The translations under genes were made by a program, and so were the position numbers. The notes under the pieces are model-generated. The model was given only the letters and a program-made list of their open reading frames with translations. It searched no databases and was not told where the DNA came from. From Congeria kusceri (taxonomy: Eukaryota; Mollusca; Bivalvia; Myida; Dreissenidae): a stretch of 64,000 bases of DNA. The DNA lies in assembly GCA_027627225.1 (NCBI GenBank), contig CM051029.1:75421078-75485077 (forward strand), written 5' to 3'. Shown piece after piece: positions 1 through 12,621 of the stretch (the stretch's first letter is position 1; every line of letters begins with the position of its first letter).

Positions 1-1284
1 CTGATGTTACTACTATCCACTGATAGTTATTATGATCATTGTATTGCTGATGTTACTACTTCCACTGATAGTTATTATGATCATTGTATTGCTGATGTTA
101 CTACTATCCACTGATAGTTATTATGATCATTGTATTGCTAATGTTACTACTATCCACTGATAGTTATTATGATCATTGTATTGCTGATGTTACTACTATC
201 CACTGATAGTTATTATGATCATTGTATTGCTAATGTTACTACTATCCACTGATAGTTATTATGATCATTGTATTGCTGATGTTACTACTTCCACTGATAG
301 TTATTATGATCATTGTATTGCTGATGTTACTACTATCCACTGATAGTTATTATGATCATTGTATTGCTAATGTTACTACTATCCACTGATAGTTATTATG
401 ATCATTGTATTGCTGATGTTACTACTATCCACTGATAGTTATTATGATCATTGTATTGCTAATGTTACAACTATCCACTGATAGTTATTATGATCATTGT
501 ATTGCTAATGTTACTACTATCCACTGATAGTTATTATGATCATTGTATTGCTGATGTTACTACTATCCACTGATAGTTATTATGATCATTGTATTGCTAA
601 TGTAACTACTATCCACTGATAGTTATTATGATCATTGTATTGCTAATGTTACTACTATCCACTGATAGTTATTATGATCATTGTATTGCTAATGTTACTA
701 CTATCACTGATAGTTATTATGATCATTGTATTGCTAATGTTACTACTATCCACTGATAGTTATTATGATAATTGTATTGCTAATGTTACTACTATCCACT
801 GATAGTTATTATGATCATTGTATTGCTAATGTTACTACTATCCACTGATAGTTATTATGATCATTGTATTGCTAATGTTACTACTTCCACTGATAGTTAT
901 TATTATCATTGTATTGCTAATGTTACTACTATCCACTGATAGTTATTATGATCATTGTATTGCTGATGTTACTACTTCCACTTATAGTTATTATGATCAT
1001 TGTATTGCTAATATTACTACTGTCCACTGATAGTTATTATGATCATTGTATTGCTAATGTTACTACTATCCACTGATAGTTATTATGATCATTGTATTGC
1101 TGACGTTACTACTTCCACTTATAGTTATTATGATAATTGTATTGCTAATGTTACTACTGTCCATTTATAGTTATTATGATCATTGTATTGCTAATGTTAC
1201 TACTGTCCACTGATAGTTATTATGATCATTGTATTGCTAATGTTACTACTATCCACTGATAGTTATTATGATCATTGTATTGCT
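1..1284. repeat. 46-bp tandem repeat array, about 28 copies
   Basis: Head-to-tail copies of a 45-46 bp unit run from the first base of the window to about 1284. Each unit contains GTTACTACTATCCACTGATA and then TTATGATCATTGTATTGCT. Variants are few: CTGATG versus CTAATG, and loss of one A in the CTACTATCC block giving 45-bp units. The CTGATG variant is interspersed rather than clustered, which suggests several rounds of multi-unit duplication. The array is cut by the window edge, so its true length is unknown. There is no long open frame and no gene function is visible. Confidence 0.97.
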
Positions 1285-3325
1285 CGAACATGTTTTTCTT
1301 ATCTTTGCAAAACGTATTGTTTACATAATTATGAACAGTATATTAGCTTTATAAAATTTAAAAATACATATCAGCGATACAAATGTCAATCAAACAACTA
1401 AATTATATAGAATACATATTTAATAATGCATGGTCATCTGCTTAAATAACTTCAAAGAAAACACTTAGATACCTCAATCACATCTTTTAAACTCAATTAT
1501 GAGTTACACGTGTACCAGCGGGGGTTCAGATCTGCAACTCCATCACTTACCTTAGCTGCACTACTATTACTACGAAATATTATAACATATTATTAATCAA
1601 TATTACGAACAATATCAATAAAAATGAACGACTTATATCAGTTAGCATGAGTAAATAAAACGATCAACTGTTCCTGTATCAATTCAACTGTTCCTGTATG
1701 GGATCAAAGCAATGTGATTGGTTAAAACCAGTGCCTGTATGAGATTTAGCGCTTTTGATTGATTGGTCAGTTGAACTGTTCCTCTATGACATTGGAAATA
1801 AGAAAGTTTTTAGAAACAAAATGACGCCATCTTGAAATAAATACAACAAAACACAAAAAAATTGGATTTGTAAAATGCTCAGTGTTATGTTTATCAAATA
1901 ATTGAAGTTCTTATTATCCTTCATAATAACCATAAAGAGGTTAGGAATTTTAGTCAATACTGTTATGTTGATTAATAAAATACTTTTTAAATAAGTGACT
2001 TCATAAAGGCACTGTCATTTGTCTTACGGGCTCATGCCAATTCAGCAGACCTCGGACAAATAACAGTGCCTGTATGAAATCATTTATTTAATAACATTAT
2101 AATATTTTCTAGGGCGATATGCCTACCTTTAACTTAATGCTAGAAAGGTTAAAACCACATTCACTAGTGCTGTGTTAACGAAATCGTTGATATTTCAATA
2201 ATATGAAAGAGAACGTGCTAGTAAATACAGAAGTTAATTAGTGGGCCCCTTGGCGTTCAAAGACCGCTATACTGGTTGACTAGCAAGGTCGATAATCGAT
2301 TACATGTAACACATGCGGCAATTAATGAAGTGCTACATACGACAAGAAACATTAATCCTTTCTAAACAGCAGATATTATTTAGTTTACTTGGTAATTGAC
2401 TAATAAATTGTTAATTGAGTGTGCTTTCAAGTCCGTCTAAGTCGCTTGTCAAAGAATTGGATAATCAATTTAGAGCAGCAACGATTAAGCAATGGCTCCA
2501 TTCGATTCGATTTCGATACTGACCATCATTTAGTTAAATATTTCGATTCGATATAAGTTTCCTTTTTAATTACATGTCTTATTTTACGTATTCACGAGGA
2601 ATGACATGCACTACAGTAAATATTTATATTTGTTATTATTAATGTCATTGTATTGGTTTATGTCAACGTATATTTCATATATATTAATATAATACGGGTG
2701 ATATGTTTGACAAATAAATTAATATAACAGCAAACGAACAATTAACATGATTTATCTACACAAGCACCATCATATTAATACACTGTTTATTGACAAATCA
2801 TTTATAAATAAAAAATAATCCAATCGAAATTGCCTGGTTAAGCACCGAAAATCGAATCGGGTCATTAACAATCGATTGATCGATGAATCGAAAGAAGCGT
2901 TGTAGATCAATTATTGACTTGAAGCGTACGTAAGGATGAAAACCAAAACCCAACAATGGCCAACCACACCGATGCAGTGCATTAATTCAGTTCCGTACCT
3001 CGAAGGTTCAGACCAATAAATTCCGAAAGAACACCGTACATTAAAATGTTCTATATATCTCTCTTTTTACTAAATCAGTCATTCTGACTAAAACATTCAT
3101 GTTGGACAATCCATTGTGTTTATGTAGCCTAATTCATAATTACTTGTACATTGAATTTCTTAATGTGTTCATGTATATCGAGCGTTATAACGGGTTCTTT
3201 TTGTTCACAGCCGTATTCTTATTTCAAGAGGGATGTGTTTCTTCATTAAAATTTTCACTAGTTGCAAATTTATTCAATCACTATTAGAAATGGTTCGTGA
3301 ACAACACGAAATGGACAAACAACGA
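1285..3325. other. AT-rich non-coding stretch
   Basis: No convincing coding exon is visible. Short motifs such as CTGTTCCTGTATG and CAGTGCCTGTATG recur between about 1660 and 2080 in both orientations. They may be remains of a small interspersed element, but its ends cannot be fixed. A hAT-like candidate inside this stretch is listed separately. Confidence 0.6.
2472..2905. mobile_element. Candidate short hAT-like element (434 bp)
   Basis: The left end reads AGAGCAGCAACG and the right end CGTTGTAG, imperfect inverted ends of the type GAGCTGCAACG. They are flanked by ATCAATTT (2464-2471) and ATCAATTA (2906-2913), an 8-bp near-match suited to a hAT target duplication. Inside, a CGATTCGAT-type motif near the left end is mirrored by AATCGAATCGGG near the right end. 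A related right end (GTTGCAGCTCTAG) appears alone near 49770. There is no transposase, so it would be non-autonomous. The ends are diverged, so confidence is moderate. Confidence 0.5.
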
Positions 3326-3669
3326 CACGAGTGTTTGCGATTCGAGACAGGATCATTCGCAGTCAGGAGACGAGTGTTTGCGATTCGAGACAGGATCATT
3401 CGCAGTCAGGAGACGAGTGTTTGCGATTCGAAACATGATCATTCGCAGTCAGGGGACGAGTGTTTGCGATTCGAGACAGGATCATTCGCAGTCAGGAGAC
3501 GAGTGTTTGCGATTCGAGACAGGATCATTCGCAGTCAGGAGACGAGTGTTTGCGATTCGAGACAGGATCATTCGCAGTCAGGGGACGAGTGTTTGCGATT
3601 CGAGACAGGATCATTCGCAGTCAGGAGACGAGTGTTTGCGATTCGAGACAGGATCATTCGCAGTCAGGA
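3326..3669. repeat. 43-bp tandem repeat, 8 copies
   Basis: Eight nearly identical 43-bp units contain GTTTGCGATTCGAGACAGG and then ATCATTCGCAGTCAGG. Because 43 is not a multiple of three, each copy shifts frame. All three plus-strand frames stay open and give overlapping spurious reading frames of 79-153 codons. Variation is limited to a few bases (AGGAGA versus AGGGGA, GAGACAGG versus AAACATGA), so the array is young. No promoter or splice context supports translation. Confidence 0.96.
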
Positions 3670-4052
3670 GTTCGATTCACTGCTTCTGAACTAGCATAGC
3701 TATAGTTACTGCTATATATGAGACTCCAGCAAAATAAGCGACAAACCGATTACATCATGCACGTAACAGATCGCATTAAGATTATTTGCATGTAATTAAA
3801 TATTTACTCTTTTAAAAAATTAGAAATCGAACATGATCAATTACACGTCATATATTGACTACAATCAATGTCAGGTAATGATCCATTCTCGCCACGGGAC
3901 ACAGTTCCGAACAAGAAAGTCAATTAGCCGCTACCCGTCCGGAGAAATGTCTCTTAAAAGAAGATTCGTCGCTAATGGCTCGTGTTGTGGTCCTCAGATA
4001 CCTGCGTGTTTTCTAATGTCTGATATCTTTATATGAAAGTATCCGAGCACGG
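3670..4052. other. Non-coding spacer
   Basis: A short unique stretch between the 43-bp array and the inverted-repeat element at 4053. A 67-codon frame at 3833-4036 has no recognisable domain and I do not call it a gene. Confidence 0.5.
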
Positions 4053-4321
4053 CATACACCCATAGGCACTTCCAACTAGACCTTTTTTGATTGCGGTCTT
4101 CTCAAAAATGACAAATCGCATCGGTTTCAAATTTTGCAAATTTCAAATTCAGCCCAATCATACACAATTTCCAATACAGCTATGATAAAAATTGAACGGT
4201 TCAGTGATCATGTATATTTCCTCGTGCTCCAGGGTGAAAAAGTTTGGAGAAATTCGGGCTTAAATACAAAAGTTATTGCTGATTAAGCGAAGGTCTAGTT
4301 AAAAGTGCCTATGGGCGTATG
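4053..4321. mobile_element. Short inverted-repeat (MITE-like) element
   Basis: The left end CATACACCCATAGGCACTT continues to AACTAGACCTT. It is mirrored at the right end by AAGGTCTAGTT followed by AAGTGCCTATGGGCGTATG. The terminal inverted repeats are about 32 bp with only a few mismatches, enclosing about 200 bp of non-coding sequence. No target-site duplication is obvious. The element ends about 14 bp before the 27-bp minisatellite begins. Confidence 0.75.
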
Positions 4322-4334
4322 TCATGATAAATTA

Positions 4335-7300
4335 CTGAGTATGCGTGTCAAGTCGGCCATTGGGCCTGTGTGATCGACATAAGTTAAGAAGCCTGAGTGA
4401 TTGAGGTATGTTAAGAAGCCTGAGTGATTGAGGTATGTTAAGAAGTCTGAGTGATTGAGGTATGTTAAGAAGCCTGAGTGATTGAGGTATGTTAAGAAGC
4501 CTGTGTGATGGAGGTATGTTAAGAAGCCTGAAATACTGAGGTATATAAAGAAGCCTGCGTGAGTGAGGTATGTTAAGAAGCCTGAGTGATTGAGGAATGT
4601 TAAGAAGCCTGAGTGATTGAGGCATGTTAAGAAGCCTGAAAGACTGAGGTATATAAATAAGCCTGAGTGATTGAGGTATGTTAAGAAGCCTGAAAGACTG
4701 AGGTATATAAAGAAGCCTGAGTAATTGAGGTATAACAAGAAGCCTGAGTGATTGAGGTATGTTAAGAAGCCTGAGTGATTGAGGTATGTTAAGAAGCCTA
4801 AGTTGTTGAGGTATGTTAAGAAGCCTGAGTAATTGAGGTATGTTAAGAAGCCTGAGTTGTTGAGGTATGTTAAGAAGCCTGAGTGGTTGAGGTATGTTAA
4901 GAAGCCTGAGTTGTTGAGGTATGTTAAGAAGCCTGAGTGATTGAGGTATAAAAAGAAGCCTGCGTGATTGCGGTATAACAAGAAGCCTGAGTGATTGAGG
5001 TATAACAAGAAGCCTGTGTGATTGAGATATAACAAGAAGCCTGAGTGATTGAGGTATAACAAGAATCCTGAGTGATTGAGGTATAACAAGAAGCCTGTGT
5101 GATTGAGGTATAACAATCAGCCTAAGTGATTGAGGTATGTTAAGAAGCCTGAGTGATTGAGGTATAACAAGAAGCCTGAGTTGTTGTGGTATGTTAAGAA
5201 GCCTGAGTGATTGTGGTATGTTAAGAAGCCTGAGTGATTGAGGTATATAAAGAAGCCTGAGTGATTGAGGTATATAAAGAAGCCTGAGTGATTGAGGTAT
5301 ATAAATAAGCCTGAGTGATTGAGGTATATAAAGAAGCCTGAGTGATTGAGGTATGTTAAGAAGCCTGAGTGATTGAGGTATGTTAAGAAGCCTGAGTTGT
5401 TGAGGTATGTTAAGAAGCCTGAGTGATTGAGGTATATAAAGGAGCTTGAGTGATTGAGGTATATAAAGAAGCCTGAGTGATTGAGATATGTTAAGAAGCC
5501 TGAGTGATTGATGTATGTTAAGAAGCCTGAGTTGTTGAGGTGTGTTAAGACGCCTGAGTGATTGAGGTATGTTAAGAAGCCTGAGTGATTGAGGTATGTT
5601 AAGAAGCCTGAATGATTGAGGTATAACAAGAAGCCTGTGTTAGTGAGGTATGTTAAGAAGCCTGAGTGATTGAGGTATGTTAAGAAGCCTGTGTGATTGA
5701 GGCATATCAAGAAGCCTGAGTTATTGTAGTATGTTAAGAAGCATAAGTTATTAACGTATAACAAGAAGCCTGAGTGATTGAGGTATGTTAAGAAGCCTGA
5801 AAGACTGAGGTATATAAAGAAGCCTGAGTAATTGAGGTATAACAAGAAGCCTGAGTGATTGAGGTATGTTAAGAAGCCTGAGTTGTTGAGGTATGTTAAG
5901 AAGCCTGAGTGATTGAGGTATATAAAGGAGCTTGAGTGATTGAGGTATATAAAGAAGCCTGAGTGATTGAGATATGTTAAGAAGCCTGAGTGATTGATGT
6001 ATGTTAAGAAGCCTGAGTTGTTGAGGTGTGTTAAGACGCCTGAGTGATTGAGGTATGTTAAGAAGCCTGAGTGATTGAGGTATGTTAAGAAGCCTGAATG
6101 ATTGAGGTATAACAAGAAGCCTGTGTTAGTGAGGTATGTTAAGAAGCCTGAGTGATTGAGGTATGTTAAGAAGCCTGTGTGATTGAGGCATATCAAGAAG
6201 CCTGAGTTATTGTAGTATGTTAAGAAGCATAAGTTATTAACGTATAACAAGAAGCCTGAGTGATTGAGGTATGTTAAGAAGCCTGAAAGACTGAGGTATA
6301 TAAAGAAGCCTGAGTAATTGAGGTATAACAAGAAGCCTGAGTGATTGAGGTATGTTAAGAAGCCTGAGTTGTTGAGGTATGTTAAGAAGCCTGAGTGATT
6401 GAGGTATATAAAGGAGCTTGAGTGATTGAGGTATATAAAGAAGCCTGAGTGATTGAGATATGTTAAGAAGCCTGAGTGATTGATGTATGTTAAGAAGCCT
6501 GAGTTGTTGAGGTGTGTTAAGACGCCTGAGTGATTGAGGTATGTTAAGAAGCCTGAGTGATTGAGGTATGTTAAGAAGCCTGAATGATTGAGGTATGTTA
6601 AGAAGCCTGAATGATTGAGGTATAACAAGAAGCCTGTGTTAGTGAGGTATGTTAAGAAGCCTGAGTGATTGAGGTATGTTAAGAAGCCTGTGTGATTGAG
6701 GCATATCAAGAAGCCTGAGTTATTGTAGTATGTTAAGAAGCATAAGTTATTAACGTATAACAAGAAGCCTGAGTGATTGAGGTATGTTAAGAAGCCTGAA
6801 AGACTGAGGTATATAAAGAAGCCTGAGTAATTGAGGTATAACAAGAAGCCTGAGTGATTGAGGTATGTTAAGAAGCCTGAGTTGTTGAGGTATGTTAAGA
6901 AGCCTGAGTGATTGAGGTATATAAAGGAGCTTGAGTGATTGAGGTATATAAAGAAGCCTGAGTGATTGAGATATGTTAAGAAGCCTGAGTGATTGATGTA
7001 TGTTAAGAAGCCTGAGTTGTTGAGGTGTGTTAAGACGCCTGAGTGATTGAGGTATGTTAAGAAGCCTGAGTGATTGAGGTATGTTAAGAAGCCTGAATGA
7101 TTGAGGTATAACAAGAAGCCTGTGTTAGTGAGGTATGTTAAGAAGCCTGAGTGATTGAGGTATGTTAAGAAGCCTGTGTGATTGAGGCATATCAAGAAGC
7201 CTGAGTTATTGTAGTATGTTAAGAAGCATAAGTTATTAACGTATAACAAGAAGCCTGAGTGATTGAGGTATGTTAAGAAGCCTGAAAGACTGAGGTATAT

Positions 7301-10300
7301 AAAGAAGCCTGAGTAATTGAGGTATAACAAGAAGCCTGAGTGATTGAGGTATGTTAAGAAGCCTGAGTTGTTGAGGTATGTTAAGAAGCCTGAGTGATTG
7401 AGGTATATAAAGGAGCTTGAGTGATTGAGGTATATAAAGAAGCCTGAGTGATTGAGATATGTTAAGAAGCCTGAGTGATTGATGTATGTTAAGAAGCCTG
7501 AGTTGTTGAGGTGTGTTAAGACGCCTGAGTGATTGAGGTATGTTAAGAAGCCTGAGTGATTGAGGTATGTTAAGAAGCCTGAATGATTGAGGTATAACAA
7601 GAAGCCTGTGTTAGTGAGGTATGTTAAGAAGCCTGAGTGATTGAGGTATGTTAAGAAGCCTGTGTGATTGAGGCATATCAAGAAGCCTGAGTTATTGTAG
7701 TATGTTAAGAAGCATAAGTTATTAACGTATAACAAGAAGCCTGAGTGATTGAGGTATGTTAAGAAGCCTGAAAGACTGAGGTATATAAAGAAGCCTGAGT
7801 AATTGAGGTATAACAAGAAGCCTGAGTGATTGAGGTATGTTAAGAAGCCTGAGTTGTTGAGGTATGTTAAGAAGCCTGAGTGATTGAGGTATATAAAGGA
7901 GCTTGAGTGATTGAGGTATATAAAGAAGCCTGAGTGATTGAGATATGTTAAGAAGCCTGAGTGATTGATGTATGTTAAGAAGCCTGAGTTGTTGAGGTGT
8001 GTTAAGACGCCTGAGTGATTGAGGTATGTTAAGAAGCCTGAGTGATTGAGGTATGTTAAGAAGCCTGAATGATTGAGGTATAACAAGAAGCCTGTGTTAG
8101 TGAGGTATGTTAAGAAGCCTGAGTGATTGAGGTATGTTAAGAAGCCTGTGTGATTGAGGCATATCAAGAAGCCTGAGTTATTGTAGTATGTTAAGAAGCA
8201 TAAGTTATTAACGTATAACAAGAAGCCTGAGTGATTGAGGTATGTTAAGAAGCCTGAAAGACTGAGGTATATAAAGAAGCCTGAGTAATTGAGGTATAAC
8301 AAGAAGCCTGAGTGATTGAGGTATGTTAAGAAGCCTGAGTTGTTGAGGTATGTTAAGAAGCCTGAGTGATTGAGGTATATAAAGGAGCTTGAGTGATTGA
8401 GGTATATAAAGAAGCCTGAGTGATTGAGATATGTTAAGAAGCCTGAGTGATTGATGTATGTTAAGAAGCCTGAGTTGTTGAGGTGTGTTAAGACGCCTGA
8501 GTGATTGAGGTATGTTAAGAAGCCTGAGTGATTGAGGTATGTTAAGAAGCCTGAATGATTGAGGTATAACAAGAAGCCTGTGTTAGTGAGGTATGTTAAG
8601 AAGCCTGAGTGATTGAGGTATGTTAAGAAGCCTGTGTGATTGAGGCATATCAAGAAGCCTGAGTTATTGTAGTATGTTAAGAAGCATAAGTTATTAACGT
8701 ATAACAAGAAGCCTGAGTGATTGAGGTATGTTAAGAAGCCTGAAAGACTGAGGTATATAAAGAAGCCTGAGTAATTGAGGTATAACAAGAAGCCTGAGTG
8801 ATTGAGGTATGTTAAGAAGCCTGAGTTGTTGAGGTATGTTAAGAAGCCTGAGTGATTGAGGTATATAAAGGAGCTTGAGTGATTGAGGTATATAAAGAAG
8901 CCTGAGTGATTGAGATATGTTAAGAAGCCTGAGTGATTGATGTATGTTAAGAAGCCTGAGTTGTTGAGGTGTGTTAAGACGCCTGAGTGATTGAGGTATG
9001 TTAAGAAGCCTGAGTGATTGAGGTATGTTAAGAAGCCTGAATGATTGAGGTATAACAAGAAGCCTGTGTTAGTGAGGTATGTTAAGAAGCCTGAGTGATT
9101 GAGGTATGTTAAGAAGCCTGTGTGATTGAGGCATATCAAGAAGCCTGAGTTATTGTAGTATGTTAAGAAGCATAAGTTATTAACGTATAACAAGAAGCCT
9201 GAGTGATTGAGGTATGTTAAGAAGCCTGAAAGACTGAGGTATATAAAGAAGCCTGAGTAATTGAGGTATAACAAGAAGCCTGAGTGATTGAGGTATGTTA
9301 AGAAGCCTGAGTTGTTGAGGTATGTTAAGAAGCCTGAGTGATTGAGGTATATAAAGGAGCTTGAGTGATTGAGGTATATAAAGAAGCCTGAGTGATTGAG
9401 ATATGTTAAGAAGCCTGAGTGATTGATGTATGTTAAGAAGCCTGAGTTGTTGAGGTGTGTTAAGACGCCTGAGTGATTGAGGTATGTTAAGAAGCCTGAG
9501 TGATTGAGGTATGTTAAGAAGCCTGAATGATTGAGGTATAACAAGAAGCCTGTGTTAGTGAGGTATGTTAAGAAGCCTGAGTGATTGAGGTATGTTAAGA
9601 AGCCTGTGTGATTGAGGCATATCAAGAAACCTGAGTTATTGTAGTATGTTAAGAAGCATAAGTTATTAACGTATAACAAGAAGCCTGAGTGATTGAGGTA
9701 TGTTCAGAAGCCTGAGTGATTGAAGTATGTTAAGTAGCCTGAGTGACTGAGGTATACCTAGAAGCCTTTGTGATTGAGGTATATCAAGAAGCCTGAGTGA
9801 TTAAGGTAAATCAAGCAATCGGAGTGATTGAGGTATAACAATCAACCTGAGTGATTGAGGTATAACAATCAACCTGAGTGATTGAGGTATATCAAAGTAG
9901 CATGAGTGATTGAGGTATATCAAGAAGCCTCATTGATTTAGGTATATTAAGTAGCCTTAGTGATTGAGGAATATTTAGAAGCCTGTATGATTGAGATGCA
10001 TCAAGAATCCTGAGTGATTGAGGTATATCAAGAAACCTGAGTGATTGAGGTATGCCAAGAAACATTGTGATTGAAGTATATCAATTAGCCTGTGTGAATG
10101 AGGTATATAAATTAGCCTGTGTGATTGTAATATATCAATTAGCCTGTGTGTGTGAGGCATATCAAGACGCCTGTGTGATTGGGGTTTATCAAAAAGCCCG
10201 TGTAACTGAGGCCTATCAAATAGCCTGTGTGATTGAGGTACGTTAAGGAAGCCCGGTCGTTGCGGCATATCAAAAGTCTGTGTGGTTAAGGTATATCAAT

Positions 10301-10355
10301 AAGCCTGTGTGATTGGGGTATATAAACTAACCTGAGTGGTTGAGGTATATTAGGA
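4335..10355. repeat. 27-bp minisatellite, about 220 units over 6 kb
   Basis: The consensus plus-strand unit is GCCTGAGTGATTGAGGTATG followed by TTAAGAA, 27 bp in total. The flanks (4335-5360 and 9690-10355) are diverged and the centre is highly homogenised. On the minus strand the unit reads as nine residues of the type LTYLNHSGF. No stop occurs for 1,520 codons across 5117-9679, and a second minus frame is also partly open. All plus-strand frames contain TGA. The open frame follows from the unit length being a multiple of three with no stop in the unit. There is no evidence of splice sites, signal peptide or promoter, so I do not call a protein. Confidence 0.97.
5363..9682. repeat. Higher-order repeat: 486-bp (18 x 27 bp) blocks, 8 full copies
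   Basis: A rare variant unit beginning GCATAAGTTATTAACG marks each block. It falls at 5741, 6227, 6740, 7226, 7712, 8198, 8684, 9170 and 9656. Successive spacings are 486, 513 and then six times 486 bp, so one block gained a single 27-bp unit. Other marker units (AAGGAGCTTGAG, GTGTGTTAAGACGCC, GAAAGACTGAGG) recur in the same order in every block. A partial block of about 14 units lies to the left from about 5363. The blocks look almost identical base for base. One visible difference is AAGAAACC near 9625 in place of AAGAAGCC in the other copies. Confidence 0.95.
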
Positions 10356-10829
10356 TGCATATGTGAAAGTGGATTGTGTGGCTTACATACTTATTTTCGT
10401 TTTAATAAAACAAACACATGGCAACGTCTTCTATATATTAATAATAATGCGACGGAATAATCGTTGTTTTCTTTACCGCATGCTGTTGCAGAATTGTATT
10501 GGAGAGACACTTTTACTGGTAAAATGTTTTTGGTTAGAGTGAAAGTTCACTCAACTTGCATCGCGTGTCTGCAAACAATGAATACAAGCTCCATAAATAA
10601 TCAACGCACACCTTGCGTGCATGACCCTCCTTGAGGTGTATCAACATATAGTCAGCAGGGATTTGCAAACGAACCAGCGGAAACACAAAACCAACCTACC
10701 TGACAAAAACAAACACTTCATCTTCGTATTTATTGGTGCAAAGGTGTACAATTTAAAAGTATATGAATTCCAGTATACAGACTATTGGCTAATTTCTAAT
10801 TGTTAGTTTACACGTATTTATTTTAGCTC
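10356..10829. other. Non-coding spacer
   Basis: No feature is recognised. A 61-codon frame at 10621-10806 shows no domain and no supporting splice sites. Confidence 0.5.
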
Positions 10830-10998
10830 GATAACATCGAAAGCCGAAGGCTTATTGAAACACTCTCGAGTCCTTCTTGGATACAGCCAGTACTTGGTGT
10901 CTTAGGAAATATCTTGAGAACGCTCCAAGAGTGGGGATCGAACCCGGGACCTCCCGATCGCTAGGCGGACACCATCCACAACGCCTCCGCGACCTCAT
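10830..10998 (-). mobile_element. tRNA-derived SINE or tRNA-like fragment
   Basis: Read on the minus strand, 10998-10925 begins GGTCGCGGAGGCGTTGTGG (A-box-like). It continues to a clear B box, GGTTCGATCCC, inside a T-arm (CCCGGGTTCGATCCCCAC). This is the layout of a tRNA-related RNA polymerase III promoter. The acceptor stem does not pair well, so a functional tRNA is unlikely. About 90 bp downstream of the tRNA-like part could be the SINE body. No target duplication or poly-A tail was found. Confidence 0.6.
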
Positions 10999-11502
10999 AA
11001 ATTGTTAACAGCATACACTTGTTGTGTTGGATAATGATGTCTTCTTTAAGTTATAACACTGCCTGTTTGTAATAGTAATTTAACTTAATTAATTTATAAG
11101 GTCGATCAAAGGATTCGCTGTTACAGATATCATGCAGAAGCAAAAGAAAAGGTACAACATGACTAATTTCTTATAATAAATGTATTTTTATTAACATGCT
11201 AGTATATCCTATATGAATTACGAACAGTCAAGTAAAATAATGGTTCGATAATACAAATGCGTTGCAATCATTATTATATATGATAAAAATAATGTACTAA
11301 ATATATGTTTCATTAATATTTATTATACTAAATAGCAAAATAAATTATGCAAAACTGTTTTCATTGTCATCTTTTCTGATGTAATTAAACACGTATGTTG
11401 TTTAATAAATAAATATTGTAAAAGCAATGTTATCTTATAACGATTTATGACTAAATGACTGCTTCTAGACTGGAATGCTTTTCATACCCACAGTGATGTA
11501 GA

Positions 11503-11768
11503 CATATGAGGCATGTCGTGGGAAATGCATAATGCATGTGCGTAAAGTTTCGTCCCGGATTAGCCTGTGCAGTCCGCACAGGCTAATCCGGGAGGACACT
11601 TTCCGCCTACAGTGGATTTTTGTTTAGAAGAGACTTCCTTGAAACATAAAATGTCATAAAAACGGAAAGTGTTTACCTGGATTAAAGTTTGCGGACTGCA
11701 CAGGCTAATCCGGGACGACATTTTACGCACATGCATTAAGCCCGACTTTCCCACGACACGCCTCATAT
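11503..11768. mobile_element. Inverted-repeat element with terminal repeats of about 85 bp
   Basis: The left arm reads CATATGAGGCATGTCGTGGG, then AATGCATGTGCGTAA and CCCGGATTAGCCTGTGCAG. The right arm carries the same blocks in reverse complement, ending ACGACACGCCTCATATAG. Smaller inner palindromes (CAGTCCGCACAGGCTAATCC) add hairpin potential. About 90 bp of AT-richer sequence separates the arms. A related, more eroded copy is at 47038-47206. There is no coding capacity. This type is common in freshwater mussel DNA as I remember it. Confidence 0.8.
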
Positions 11769-12327
11769 AGTACAACATGTATTGCAATCAACTTAGCAAA
11801 ACATTGTGTGTTTTTTAGCGGCTGAGTAATGCTCTCTAATACATGTAAGTTAAAAACAAGATTACGTTACATTTACACTTTACCCAAAGATATGGTTTGT
11901 CCAGTTGATTGATAGCGTCATTTGGCAATTCATCAACAAATCATTGGAAAAAAATAATCTGTACAAGTTCATCATTTGCATCGATCTCGAAAAGCGACAT
12001 CGCGGATGCTCGAGTGGTCTGTATCGCTAGGCGACATGTTAAATTGACGTCGATAGGTACTTAATATTAACCGCGATTGGAAAATTATGAAAGAAGCAAT
12101 CTCTATTGAACTTGTATTGGCATCGGACAGGACATCATAAGCTGTCGCTACTTCTTGATGACCGGCTCGATGATTAAGTCGCGCATGCAAAGCTTTGTAC
12201 TGGTATCGTGGAATGGAGCACTGAAAGGAAGTACTGATGCAAATTCTTAATACATGATATGTTGATACGGACATGGACTGAGCAGTTTGTTAACGGAGTG
12301 AGCTCATTATATACTACGAATGTTATT
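11769..12327. other. Non-coding sequence upstream of the GPCR
   Basis: No repeat or exon is recognised. A 100-codon minus frame (11972-12274) shows no domain. Confidence 0.5.
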
Positions 12328-12449
12328 GTGTGTGGTTGAAATCGTCGCAATTGACAGGACGTTATAGAGCAAGTTAGGCAGAAGTTTTGTGTATGGTTGA
12401 AATCGCCGCAATTTACAGGACATTTTAGAGCAGGTTAGGCAGAAGTTTG
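12328..12449. repeat. 61-bp tandem duplication upstream of the GPCR
   Basis: Two adjacent copies contain GGTTGAAATCG, then CGCAATT, ACAGGAC and TTAGGCAGAAG. They start near 12328 and 12389 and differ at a few positions. The pair lies about 180-290 bp upstream of the receptor start codon, in the likely promoter or 5' leader region. Any regulatory role is speculative. Confidence 0.8.
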
Positions 12450-12582
12450 GGCAGAATGTGCGAAGTGTGATGACATTTTTATAGTATTGGATGATTTTAG
12501 ATTCATAAATCGTTCAAATAAAAATTCCAAATCTGGTGAATTATTCGCATATCAATATGCTAAAAGAAACGGTCCATGCGCC

Positions 12583-12590
12583 TTTATAAA
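12583..12590 (+). promoter_or_regulatory. TATA-like box upstream of the GPCR start codon
   Basis: TTTATAAA lies 32 bp before the ATG at 12622. If used, transcription would begin almost at the start codon and leave a very short leader. It may instead be chance AT-richness within an upstream exon or leader. Confidence 0.25.
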
Positions 12591-12621
12591 TTAGAGTTCA
12601 TTCCAAACACCGGCCTGTATC

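Noticed and set aside
4322..9679. Long minus-strand frames with LTYLNHSGF repeats as a giant repeat protein gene
   Set aside because: The unit is 27 bp with no stop, so an open frame is automatic. There is no start context, signal peptide, splice site or unique domain.
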